Assembly: GCA_964439435.1 (NCBI GenBank)
Contig: CAYTOF010000023.1
Span: 1-30,101 of the forward strand
DNA: 30,101 bases
From: CAYTOF01 sp964439435
GTDB lineage: Bacteria; Bacillota; Clostridia; Oscillospirales; QAMX01
Direction: 5' to 3'
The first letter of the stretch is position 1. The number at the start of each line of letters is the position of its first letter. Position numbers and translations under genes: made by a program. Positions 23,579 to 30,101 of this stretch are shown piece by piece. The notes under the pieces are model-generated. The model worked only from the letters and a program-made list of their open reading frames with translations. It searched no databases and had not been told where the DNA came from.

Positions 23579-24954
23579 GCCCTACTCTTTACTATGTGCT
23601 CTCGGGCCTTTTGGTTTTTGGAGTCCTGGTCGGCATCTACATGATGTCAAAGGTCAGAACTGCTTTACTTGGAAACCTGCTCGGAGCCGCTTGCCTGGTT
23701 GCCGGTGTCATTATAACCCTTCTCTACAATGAAATCCTATCCGCCACGCTTATTTGGATTGGCATAGCCGTCGGCCTTGTTCTTGGCATCATCTGGGCGA
23801 TGAGGGCCAAGATGATAAAAATGCCCCAGATTGTGGCTCTTTACAACGGCTTTGGCGGGGGCGCCTCGGCTATTGTCGCCTTTCTGACACTTATCGGCCC
23901 CGGCATGGACCTTTTCACCCGATCTAGCGCCGGCATCGCCTTGGCTGCCGGCATGTGCACGCTGTCGGGAAGCCTGGTGGCCGCCGCAAAGCTTGCCAAG
24001 TTCTTGCCGCAAAGTCCCACCGTCTGGAAACGACACTCTGCCATCACTGCTGTTACGCTGTTTTTGACCCTGGCATTGGTCGGCATATCAGCCGCGGCCT
24101 TTTTGCCTCCCCTGCCTCTGGCCATCGCGCTTGTCGTCTTCAGCTTTTTCTTTGGTGTTGTCTTCACGATTCGCGTGGGAGGCGCGGACATGCCCATAAC
24201 AATATCCCTGTTGAATTCCCTAAGCGGTGTCTCCGGAGCGATTGCCGGTATGGCGGTGGGCGATATATTGTTGATCACCGTAGGAGGCATTGTCGGGGCG
24301 AGCGGGCTCTTGCTGACGCAGATCATGTGTAAATCCATGAACCGTTCCCTTGGAGACATCCTCCTTGGCAGGACATCGGTGAAAAAGCATCAAACAGCAC
24401 CAAGTGCCGTTGCCCCTGTGGAAGACAACGAGAGTGAATCGACATCTTCAGATGACCCGGCACTGATTTTAAAAACCGCAAAGGACATCATCATCGTGCC
24501 CGGATATGGCATGGCATTGGCTCAAGCTCAACACCTGGTGAAGGAGCTTGCCGACAAGCTCGAAGAAAACGGTGCCAAGGTGAGGTTTGCGATACACCCC
24601 GTCGCGGGTCGTATGCCCGGGCATATGAATGTGCTGCTCTCCGAGGCGGATATCTTTTATGACAGCCTTTTTGAGCTTGAGGCGATAAATGACGATTTTG
24701 AAAAAAGCGATGTTGTCATAATCATCGGCGCAAATGACGTTGTAAACCCCGCGGCTCGGGATGCGGAGGGTACGCCCATATACGGTATGCCCATTTTAAA
24801 CGCCGACAAGGCCGCCCATGTGATCATATGCAACTATGACTTGAACCCCGGATATGCAGGCGTCGACAACCCGCTTTATAAGAGAAAAACAGGCCTGTCT
24901 TTGCTCCTTGGAGATGCAAAAGACTCCCTTCAAAGCTTACTTTCCGCCCTCTGA
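23575..24954 (+). CDS. pntB: NAD(P) transhydrogenase beta subunit (PntB)
   Basis: This 459-residue protein has a membrane domain of about eight or nine helices (residues 5-260) that includes ALYNGFGGGASAIVA and SLLNSLSGVSGAIAG. A linker rich in Ser/Glu/Asp (about 270-295) leads to the soluble NADP(H)-binding domain III. That domain shows DIIIVPGYGMALAQAQHLVKEL, VRFAIHPVAGRMPGHMNVLLSEA, VVIIIGANDVVNPAA and the closing YDLNPGYAGVDNPLY. It binds NADP(H) and couples hydride transfer to proton flow together with PntAA and PntAB. GGAGG lies inside the end of pntAB. Last gene of the operon, closed by a terminator 39 bases later. Confidence 0.97.
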   Translation: MSPTLYYVLSGLLVFGVLVGIYMMSKVRTALLGNLLGAACLVAGVIITLLYNEILSATLIWIGIAVGLVLGIIWAMRAKMIKMPQIVALYNGFGGGASAIVAFLTLIGPGMDLFTRSSAGIALAAGMCTLSGSLVAAAKLAKFLPQSPTVWKRHSAITAVTLFLTLALVGISAAAFLPPLPLAIALVVFSFFFGVVFTIRVGGADMPITISLLNSLSGVSGAIAGMAVGDILLITVGGIVGASGLLLTQIMCKSMNRSLGDILLGRTSVKKHQTAPSAVAPVEDNESESTSSDDPALILKTAKDIIIVPGYGMALAQAQHLVKELADKLEENGAKVRFAIHPVAGRMPGHMNVLLSEADIFYDSLFELEAINDDFEKSDVVIIIGANDVVNPAARDAEGTPIYGMPILNADKAAHVIICNYDLNPGYAGVDNPLYKRKTGLSLLLGDAKDSLQSLLSAL

Positions 24955-24992
24955 CAAATCCAATCCTGTCCAATTTATCCCGATTAACAAAC

Positions 24993-25040
24993 AAAGCCCC
25001 GTATCTTCTCTCCACCGAGATGAAAATACGGGGCTTCTTG
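24993..25040 (+). terminator. Bidirectional terminator between pntB and the metal ATPase
   Basis: AAGCCCCGTAT pairs perfectly with ATACGGGGCTT around a loop of about 21 bases. T-rich tails on both strands serve the convergent pntB and P-type ATPase transcripts. Confidence 0.88.
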
Positions 25041-25052
25041 TATTCGATTTTA

Positions 25053-26906
25053 TTACAGCAGCTTGCTGACACCCTGTGCCCGCAGGGCATTGAGCACTGC
25101 GATGACAGAAACACCTACATCCGCAAAAACTGCGCTCCACATGGTGGCATATCCAAGTGCACCCAGGAGAAGCACAATACCCTTGACTCCCAAGGCCAGC
25201 GCCACATTCTGCGCCACCACGCGCTTGGTGTATTTGGACAGCTTTATGGCTTTGGAGATCTTTGAGGGCTCGTCTGACATGATGACCACATCGGCTGCCT
25301 CTATTGCCGCACCGGAACCAAGACCTCCCATGGCTATGCCGACATCGGATCTTGCAAGGACCGGGGCGTCGTTTATGCCGTCTCCCGCAAAAATCAATGT
25401 TTTGCCCTTGGGCAACCTCTCCTTGATGTCCTCCACAGCTCTCACTTTATCTCCGGGCATCAATCCCGCAAAGACCTTTTTAACACCGATTTGGCTTGCG
25501 ATTTGCCTTGCCGAGGAGTCATTATCCCCTGTGAGCATGACTATGTCCCTTATCCCGAGCTCTTTGAGGTGTTCCACCGCGCAGGCTGCATCCTGCCTTA
25601 TCTCATCGGCGATGACGAGGTGTCCCACACTTCGGCCGTCTTTTGCGACATATACAAGGGTTCCCGCCTTTGTGGCGGGGACATACTCTATACCTCGCTC
25701 CTCCATGAGAGCCGCATTCCCCGCAATCACCAAACTATGGCCGACCTTTGCCTCCACGCCTCTGCCGGGTATGTCCCTGGCGTCATTCACATCAGAGTAG
25801 TCGATACTTCCGGCTTTATCTCTGACCGCTTTGGAAATCGGGTGGTTTGAAAACGCTGAGGCAAGGGCTGCAAGGGATACCAACTCCTCTGTGCTCATAC
25901 CTTCGGGAACCACTGTCACAACCTCAAAAATGCCCTTCGTCAGGGTGCCTGTCTTGTCAAAAGCCACCGCCTCCGCCCGCGAGAGCGCCTCTATATAATT
26001 GCCTCCCTTGATCAGTATACCAAGCTTTGAGGCCGCCCCAAGCCCCCCAAAAAACGTGAGCGGCACACTCAGCACCAGGGCGCATGGGCAGGAAATCACG
26101 AGGAAGACAAGAGCTCTGTTGAGCCAGGTTGTAAAACCTTGCCCTGCGACAAGGAGAGGCGGCAGGAGGGCAAGCAACACCGCCGCACCGACAACGGCCG
26201 GTGTATATATGCGCGCAAATTTTGTTATAAACTTTTCCTGCGGTGTCTTTCTTGCGGCGGAAGTTTCGACCAGCTCAAGAATTTTGGACACGGTGGAGTC
26301 GGCATATTTCCGCTCCACGCGCAATTTTAAAAGACCGTCCAAGTTGACACACCCGCTTGGAACACTCTCTCCCAGTCCGACACTTCTCGGAGCTGTTTCC
26401 CCTGTCAATGCCGAGGTGTCCAAAAAAGAGTTGCCCAAAATCACCGTTCCGTCCAGCGGAATTTTTTCTCCCGGTCTGACGACAATAATATCTCCCGGAT
26501 TCAAAGTGTCGGGGAAGACGGAGATTATCTCTCCGTTGCTCTCGATATTTGCATATTCCGGATTTAAGTCCATCAGCCGCGTGATGGACTTCCTTGATTT
26601 GCCCACTGCAAAGTCCTGAAACATCTCCCCTATCTGATAAAAGAGCATGACCGCCACCGCTTCGGGGTATTGTCTTGTGGCAAATGCGCCTACTGTGGCA
26701 ATGCTCATCAAAAAGTTTTCGTCAAACAGCTCTCCGTGGAGCAAATTGGAAATTGCGCGCCACAGGACATCGCCACCCACCAAAAAATAGGGAAGGGCAA
26801 ATGCTAGCAGCCTTGCGTATTCATTTTCAATTTTTATGACAAGGACAATCGCAAACAGCACGGCGCTTGCGGCCACCCTCCAGATGCGTCTTTTATTTGA
26901 ATCCAT
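25053..26906 (-). CDS. P1B-2 heavy metal (Zn/Cd/Pb) exporting ATPase, CadA/ZntA-like
   Basis: I use the ATG at 26906, MDSNKRRIW; the frame stays open for 35 more codons but would overlap the upstream HMA gene. The 617-residue pump has the TGE actuator motif at 168-170, the SCPCALVLS metal site in the sixth helix (Cys273, Cys275), the DKTGT phosphorylation site (Asp317), an SNHP motif and GDGINDAP. In the last helices a Lys (LGVKGIVLL) and an Asp (FADVGVSVI) match the Zn/Cd/Pb class rather than the Cu class. There is no N-terminal HMA domain; that domain is a separate upstream gene. It exports divalent metals with ATP. Third gene of an ArsR-HMA-ATPase operon. Confidence 0.93.
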   Translation of the reverse strand: MDSNKRRIWRVAASAVLFAIVLVIKIENEYARLLAFALPYFLVGGDVLWRAISNLLHGELFDENFLMSIATVGAFATRQYPEAVAVMLFYQIGEMFQDFAVGKSRKSITRLMDLNPEYANIESNGEIISVFPDTLNPGDIIVVRPGEKIPLDGTVILGNSFLDTSALTGETAPRSVGLGESVPSGCVNLDGLLKLRVERKYADSTVSKILELVETSAARKTPQEKFITKFARIYTPAVVGAAVLLALLPPLLVAGQGFTTWLNRALVFLVISCPCALVLSVPLTFFGGLGAASKLGILIKGGNYIEALSRAEAVAFDKTGTLTKGIFEVVTVVPEGMSTEELVSLAALASAFSNHPISKAVRDKAGSIDYSDVNDARDIPGRGVEAKVGHSLVIAGNAALMEERGIEYVPATKAGTLVYVAKDGRSVGHLVIADEIRQDAACAVEHLKELGIRDIVMLTGDNDSSARQIASQIGVKKVFAGLMPGDKVRAVEDIKERLPKGKTLIFAGDGINDAPVLARSDVGIAMGGLGSGAAIEAADVVIMSDEPSKISKAIKLSKYTKRVVAQNVALALGVKGIVLLLGALGYATMWSAVFADVGVSVIAVLNALRAQGVSKLL

Positions 26907-26913
26907 TGCTTTC

Positions 26914-27135
26914 TCACACCTTTTTGATTTTCGCCCCGCGCATAACCCTTGAAACAGCCTTGCTCGTACGATTTTCCAGATCCTCAGCTGCTGTTTCATC
27001 GACTTTGACAATGAGTTTTTGAGTTAAAAAGCTCATATTGGCTTCTTTCACTCCTTTTATTTTTGAAACTGCACGCTCCACTTTTGCTGCACAAGCGGCA
27101 CAGTCCATATTCGTTACCATAAATGTCATCTGCAT
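26914..27135 (-). CDS. Small heavy-metal-associated (HMA) domain protein, metallochaperone
   Basis: This 73-residue protein is a single HMA domain: MTFMVTNMDCAACAAKVERAVSKIKGV with the metal-binding MDCAAC loop (two cysteines), then SFLTQKLIVKVD. It should hand a metal ion to the ATPase encoded 7 bases downstream, replacing the N-terminal domain that the pump lacks. The ATG follows AGGAG by 10 bases. The C-terminus is basic (RVMRGAKIKKV). Confidence 0.9.
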   Translation of the reverse strand: MQMTFMVTNMDCAACAAKVERAVSKIKGVKEANMSFLTQKLIVKVDETAAEDLENRTSKAVSRVMRGAKIKKV

Positions 27136-27159
27136 AGTACTTCCACTCCTTTGCCAAAC

Positions 27160-27516
27160 TTATTCTTCCAAATGATCCAGACCTTCATGCAGTATGGATT
27201 TCACATGTTCGTCATCAAGAGAATAAAACACCGCCTTGCCTTCGCGGCGAAATTTCACAAGCCTGCTTGTCTTCAACACACGAAGTTGGTGTGACACGGC
27301 TGACTGTGACATGTCTATCAAAGCCGCTATATCGCAAACACACAGCTCCGTATCATATAGAGCATAGAGTATCTTCAGCCGTGTCACATCTCCAAAGACT
27401 TTGTAAAAATCCGCAAGGCCGTATAGTGCTTGTTCCTTTGGCATTCTTTTGTTGACCTTGTTGACGATGTCCTCATGGGCATGCATATAGCCGCATACCA
27501 GTGTTGAATTTTCCAT
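27160..27516 (-). CDS. ArsR/SmtB family metal-sensing repressor, CadC-like
   Basis: I start at ATG 27516 (MENSTLVCG) after AAGGATGAG, giving 118 residues. A winged helix-turn-helix (FYKVFGDVTRLKILYAL, then MSQSAVSHQLRVLKTSRLVKFRREGKAVFYSL) fills the centre. Metal residues can be placed by analogy to S. aureus CadC. The alpha3N site is Cys8, His12, Cys59 and Cys61 (ELCVC), with His12 where CadC has Cys11. The alpha5 site is Asp102, His104, His115 and Glu118. Metal binding should release DNA and derepress the operon. It is the first gene before the HMA protein and ATPase, with an operator over its own start site. Confidence 0.93.
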   Translation of the reverse strand: MENSTLVCGYMHAHEDIVNKVNKRMPKEQALYGLADFYKVFGDVTRLKILYALYDTELCVCDIAALIDMSQSAVSHQLRVLKTSRLVKFRREGKAVFYSLDDEHVKSILHEGLDHLEE

Positions 27517-27534
27517 CACAAACTCATCCTTTCG

Positions 27535-27552
27535 TATGAACATGTGTTCATA
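27535..27552 (-). promoter_or_regulatory. ArsR/SmtB-type operator
   Basis: TATGAACA, two bases, TGTTCATA form an 8-2-8 palindrome with the TGAACA half-sites typical of SmtB/ArsR operators. It covers the predicted transcription start at about 27551. Confidence 0.85.
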
Positions 27553-27557
27553 TGTAT

Positions 27558-27586
27558 ATTATAAAACACCAAATGCCTGTTGTCAA
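27558..27586 (-). promoter_or_regulatory. Consensus promoter of the metal-export operon
   Basis: On the minus strand a perfect TTGACA (27581-27586), a 17-base spacer and a perfect TATAAT (27558-27563) lie just before the operator. Confidence 0.88.
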
Positions 27587-27707
27587 TACCCATGCCAATA
27601 AAATTCGTGTTTTTTCAAGTTTTGAGTTTTGCTTTGGTTTTCTCACCTGTTTTGCGGCTGATTTTTTAATTGAAACAGATAAAAGTGGGCTCAACCGGGC
27701 AATTTTA

Positions 27708-27728
27708 TGGTATAATCTGTGGTATAAT
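27708..27728 (+). promoter_or_regulatory. Two tandem extended -10 elements before the exporter gene
   Basis: TGGTATAAT occurs twice, with TATAAT at 27711-27716 and 27723-27728, 12 bases apart. No good -35 box is present. The TGn prefix makes both possible extended -10 promoters. Downstream TATCTG (27731-27736) and CAGATA (27747-27752) form a small palindrome that may be an operator. Confidence 0.45.
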
Positions 27729-27834
27729 ACTATCTGTCCTTGGCCTCAGATAACTGTCCTGCCGTATTCTCCGTCTTTTTTATGACACACTCTAAACTTT
27801 TATATATTTTTTAAAAAAATCAAGGAGGACATGA

Positions 27835-29082
27835 GTGGTGGTTTTAAAAGATTTGTTCGATGTCTTTATAAGAAGCGCGGAAGGTTCCTTTATACAGGTA
27901 ACCGTCTTCGTCGGCATTGTCCTTTTGCTTTTTGGCTACATTGATTACAAACATCAGGGAGCTTTCATAAGGGCGATAGAAAACGCTCGAAAACTCCAAC
28001 CCTTGGTTGGTGCACTGCTGGGAATCATACCCGGCTGCGGCGGGTCTATTTTGGTGATGCCTCTCTACATCAAAGGCTCTGTTTCCTTTGGTACAGTCAT
28101 TGCCACATTGATCGCCACGGCGGGTGATTCTGCCTTTGTCACACTTACGCAAGCTCCCAAAGACTTTATCATTGTCACCATTGCCGGCTTGATTATCGGT
28201 GCTGTTTCCGGTTATATCGTGGATTATACCGGCATTGGCGAATGGGTAAGAGCCCGCTCTGCAAAGAAGAAAACCGACACATTGAAAGAGGAACACGAAA
28301 GTGCGGAAAAGCTTATTGATGAGCTTTACTCGGATCACCCCGATACATGCAGGTCCTGCAATTTAAAACACATAGGCCATGAAGAGGGCGATGAGATTGA
28401 CATGGCTCTGCACCACAAATCGCCCTTGAATGTGAACCGAATCGGATACAAAGTGACCCACTACACCTTTATTGCCTTTTGGGTGATTTTGACCATAGGT
28501 TTTGTTCTCGGTGTTCTGGATTTGATGCAGGTGGATTTGAACAATCTCGGAGGCATAAAAAACCTCGGAATCATTGTAGGCCTGCTTGGAACCTTTGTCA
28601 CAGTTTTCTACATGATCTGTGCAAAAAAATTCACACAGGCGCAAAGCCATGAGGATGTTGAGCATAAGCTGTTTTCACTCAAAGAAACCTTCATACACAA
28701 TGCAGAGGAAACCGCTTTTGTAGGGACATGGGTGTTTTGCGCTTATCTGGCATACGAACTGCTCGTTTATCTCCTGGGAGGAGACCAGGTCATAGCAGGT
28801 CTTCTGACATCCACAGGCTTTGTCTCCGTTCTCATCGGTGCTGCCATCGGCATCATACCTGGTTGCGGGCCACAGGTTATTTTCGTCTCCCTTTACCTAA
28901 AGGGCATGTTCCCCTTTGCCGCCCTCCTTGCAAATGCCATTTCCCAGGACGGAGACGCTCTTTTCCCGCTGATAGCCATGGACAAAAAAGGAGCCTTTTG
29001 GTCAACGGTGATAAACACCATTGTCGCCTTGATTGTCGGAGCAGCTGTATATTTCCTTACCAAGCCGCGATATTTTATATAG
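27835..29082 (+). CDS. Putative 10-TM heavy-metal/manganese exporter (ArsP_2-like)
   Basis: The start is GTG 27835 or GTG 27838; AGGAGG at 27824-27829 suits either. The 415-residue protein has an internal duplication. GIIPGCGGSILVMPLYIKG (about 63-81) recurs as GIIPGCGPQVIFVSLYLKG (about 339-357), each followed by a GD-A segment (AGDSAF, DGDALF). About ten hydrophobic segments flank a soluble loop (140-205) rich in metal ligands (SDHPDTCRSC, HIGHEEGDE, ALHHK). This fits the putative 10-TM heavy-metal exporter family, often annotated as a putative manganese transporter. Transported ion unproven; its divergent placement from a Zn/Cd operon supports metal export. Confidence 0.8.
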   Translation: MVVLKDLFDVFIRSAEGSFIQVTVFVGIVLLLFGYIDYKHQGAFIRAIENARKLQPLVGALLGIIPGCGGSILVMPLYIKGSVSFGTVIATLIATAGDSAFVTLTQAPKDFIIVTIAGLIIGAVSGYIVDYTGIGEWVRARSAKKKTDTLKEEHESAEKLIDELYSDHPDTCRSCNLKHIGHEEGDEIDMALHHKSPLNVNRIGYKVTHYTFIAFWVILTIGFVLGVLDLMQVDLNNLGGIKNLGIIVGLLGTFVTVFYMICAKKFTQAQSHEDVEHKLFSLKETFIHNAEETAFVGTWVFCAYLAYELLVYLLGGDQVIAGLLTSTGFVSVLIGAAIGIIPGCGPQVIFVSLYLKGMFPFAALLANAISQDGDALFPLIAMDKKGAFWSTVINTIVALIVGAAVYFLTKPRYFI

Positions 29083-29142
29083 CACTTCCGGCTACATATC
29101 ACAGGACTGTCCATTTCACACAGAAGAAAAAGGAAAGCCGAT

Positions 29143-30101
29143 ATGGAAAAAATTTCTCCGAGAGATCTCACTTTGCTGCGTGGCCTCGCTGCCAAACAAG
29201 CTGAATATGCGCTTTCTCCTAAAAATCTGGACGTTCTCAAAAAATGGGAAAGCCTTGCCAAGGGTGAACGCAAATTCCCCATAGTCAGACTGCTGCCCGG
29301 CAATTTTCTAGGAGAGGTCATCTCTCCGCAACAAAGATGCGAAGGCGAGTTTGCTCGCGGTGTGGAGTTCGAGCTTTTACGCACGATGACGGGGATAAAC
29401 CTGTTTTCGGATGACACCCCCATTTCCGGCACTTTTGACATCGGCTGGAGAACATGGGTCTCACCATATGGCGCAAGGGCGAAAACCACCCCCAATAACG
29501 GAAGGATGGGTTATCACATAGACCCGGTGATAGAGGACCTGGAAAGTGACTTTGACCTGCTCAGAGGTGGTGGTTTCGGTGTGGATAAAGACGGCACTTT
29601 AAAATATTTCGAAGCCATCTATGAGCTTTTTCACGACATATTGCCTCCGCGCATGACAATGGGCAGCCTTAGCGGTGCTATGACAGGCCCTTTGGTACAC
29701 CTGACGGGTTTGGAAACACTTTACTATTCCCTGTATGACTATCCCGAGAAGGTGCATGAAGCCATGGAGATGGCTTGCTCCCTATATGAAAAATACTATG
29801 ATTTTTTAGAGCGGGAAAGGCTGCTGCTCCCCACCATGGGAACAAGCCCCGTGGCTCAGGAAAGCTTTGCCTATAACGACGAACTGCCAACGGAGGATGT
29901 TACAAGTACCGCCCAGTGTTGGGGGTTTTTGGAGTCTCAGGAGACAACGGCGGTTTCCCCCGAATTGTTCGGGGAGTTTGTTTTTCCGTATCAGGATCGC
30001 TTGGTCAAGCGTTTTGGCCTCCTGTCCTATGGCTGCTGCGAGAGGATTGATGCCATCTATGAGAATTATCTCGCCAAATGGGATAAGCTGCGAAAGCTGT
30101 C
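29143..30101 (+). CDS. Uroporphyrinogen decarboxylase-like (URO-D superfamily) protein, 3' end outside window
   Basis: An open frame starts at ATG 29143 behind AAGGAAAG and runs without a stop to the window edge (319 codons seen). The product begins MEKISPRDLTLLRGLAAKQ and contains GFGVDKDGTLKYFEAIYELF, SLSGAMTGPLVHLTGLETLYY, SLYDYPEKVHEAMEMA and LFGEFVFPYQDRLVKRFGLLSYGCCERIDAIYE. The last segments match URO-D superfamily proteins outside haem synthesis, which include corrinoid methyltransferase partners and proteins of sugar clusters. The GCCE cysteines could bind zinc as in MtaA-type methyltransferases. It follows the exporter by 60 bases with no terminator seen. Its true substrate is unknown. 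Confidence 0.75.
   Translation, partial: MEKISPRDLTLLRGLAAKQAEYALSPKNLDVLKKWESLAKGERKFPIVRLLPGNFLGEVISPQQRCEGEFARGVEFELLRTMTGINLFSDDTPISGTFDIGWRTWVSPYGARAKTTPNNGRMGYHIDPVIEDLESDFDLLRGGGFGVDKDGTLKYFEAIYELFHDILPPRMTMGSLSGAMTGPLVHLTGLETLYYSLYDYPEKVHEAMEMACSLYEKYYDFLERERLLLPTMGTSPVAQESFAYNDELPTEDVTSTAQCWGFLESQETTAVSPELFGEFVFPYQDRLVKRFGLLSYGCCERIDAIYENYLAKWDKLRKL

Noticed and set aside
27729..27834. yybP-ykoY manganese riboswitch before the exporter
   Set aside because: The family often has one, so I looked, but its conserved bases are absent and the leader is only about 100 bases with one small hairpin.
27831..27845. ATG at 27831 just after AGGAGG as the exporter start
   Set aside because: It is in a different frame that does not encode the exporter; the GTG codons at 27835 and 27838 are in the right frame.
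1..30101. CRISPR arrays, insertion sequences, phage genes or toxin-antitoxin pairs
   Set aside because: I saw no regularly spaced repeats, transposase or integrase motifs, or small paired toxin genes in the window.

Overview
This looks like chromosomal DNA of a strictly anaerobic, low-to-mid GC Bacillota, most likely a Clostridia-type organism. The basis is an hrcA-grpE-dnaK-dnaJ heat-shock cluster behind a CIRCE operator, a class III (anaerobic) ribonucleotide reductase, a hybrid cluster protein with a ferredoxin partner and a Crp/Fnr regulator, a three-subunit PntAA/PntAB/PntB transhydrogenase, strong AGGAG ribosome sites, TTGACA-17-TATAAT promoters and a tRNA gene with encoded CCA. I see no insertion sequence, prophage, CRISPR array or rRNA.

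Layout. Bases 1-3082 (+): the end of a DUF4838 carbohydrate-related protein, a stand-alone pyruvate kinase C-terminal-domain protein, and a metallo-beta-lactamase-fold di-iron protein whose frame is broken exactly at an A_AAA_AAC slippery heptamer. Bases 3117-7668 (-): a DUF6054 protein, a GH42-like glycoside hydrolase, a two-repeat lipoprotein with a long structured leader, and a small membrane protein. Bases 7815-8006 (-): tRNA-Leu(UAA) with its own promoter and terminator. Bases 8030-10942 (-): a three-gene sugar operon (ThuA-like protein, Gfo/Idh/MocA dehydrogenase, TIM-barrel isomerase/epimerase). Bases 11042-16097 (-): the heat-shock cluster, with CIRCE at the front and a second promoter before dnaJ. 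Bases 16240-19562: a Crp/Fnr regulator (-) divergent from a ferredoxin and hcp (+), a nitrosative/redox stress module. Bases 19641-21853 (-): nrdD behind two NrdR boxes. Bases 22000-25040 (+): the transhydrogenase operon. Bases 25053-27586 (-): a CadC-like ArsR repressor, a small HMA metallochaperone and a Zn/Cd/Pb-type P1B ATPase. Bases 27708-30101 (+): a duplicated multi-pass putative heavy-metal/manganese exporter and the start of a uroporphyrinogen-decarboxylase-like protein that runs off the window.

How the parts fit. The window ends carry accessory sugar catabolism, and the middle holds stress and redox housekeeping with unusually legible regulation. One Crp/Fnr-type palindrome lies at -41.5 of the ferredoxin-hcp promoter and just downstream of the regulator's own start, and two NrdR boxes lie exactly 31 bp apart on the nrdD promoter. 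An ArsR palindrome covers the metal operon start site, and CIRCE covers the hrcA start. The metal operon and the exporter are divergent neighbours and together look like a metal-export island. The least explained elements are the frameshifted di-iron protein, the roughly 160-nt lipoprotein leader and the structured dnaJ leader.
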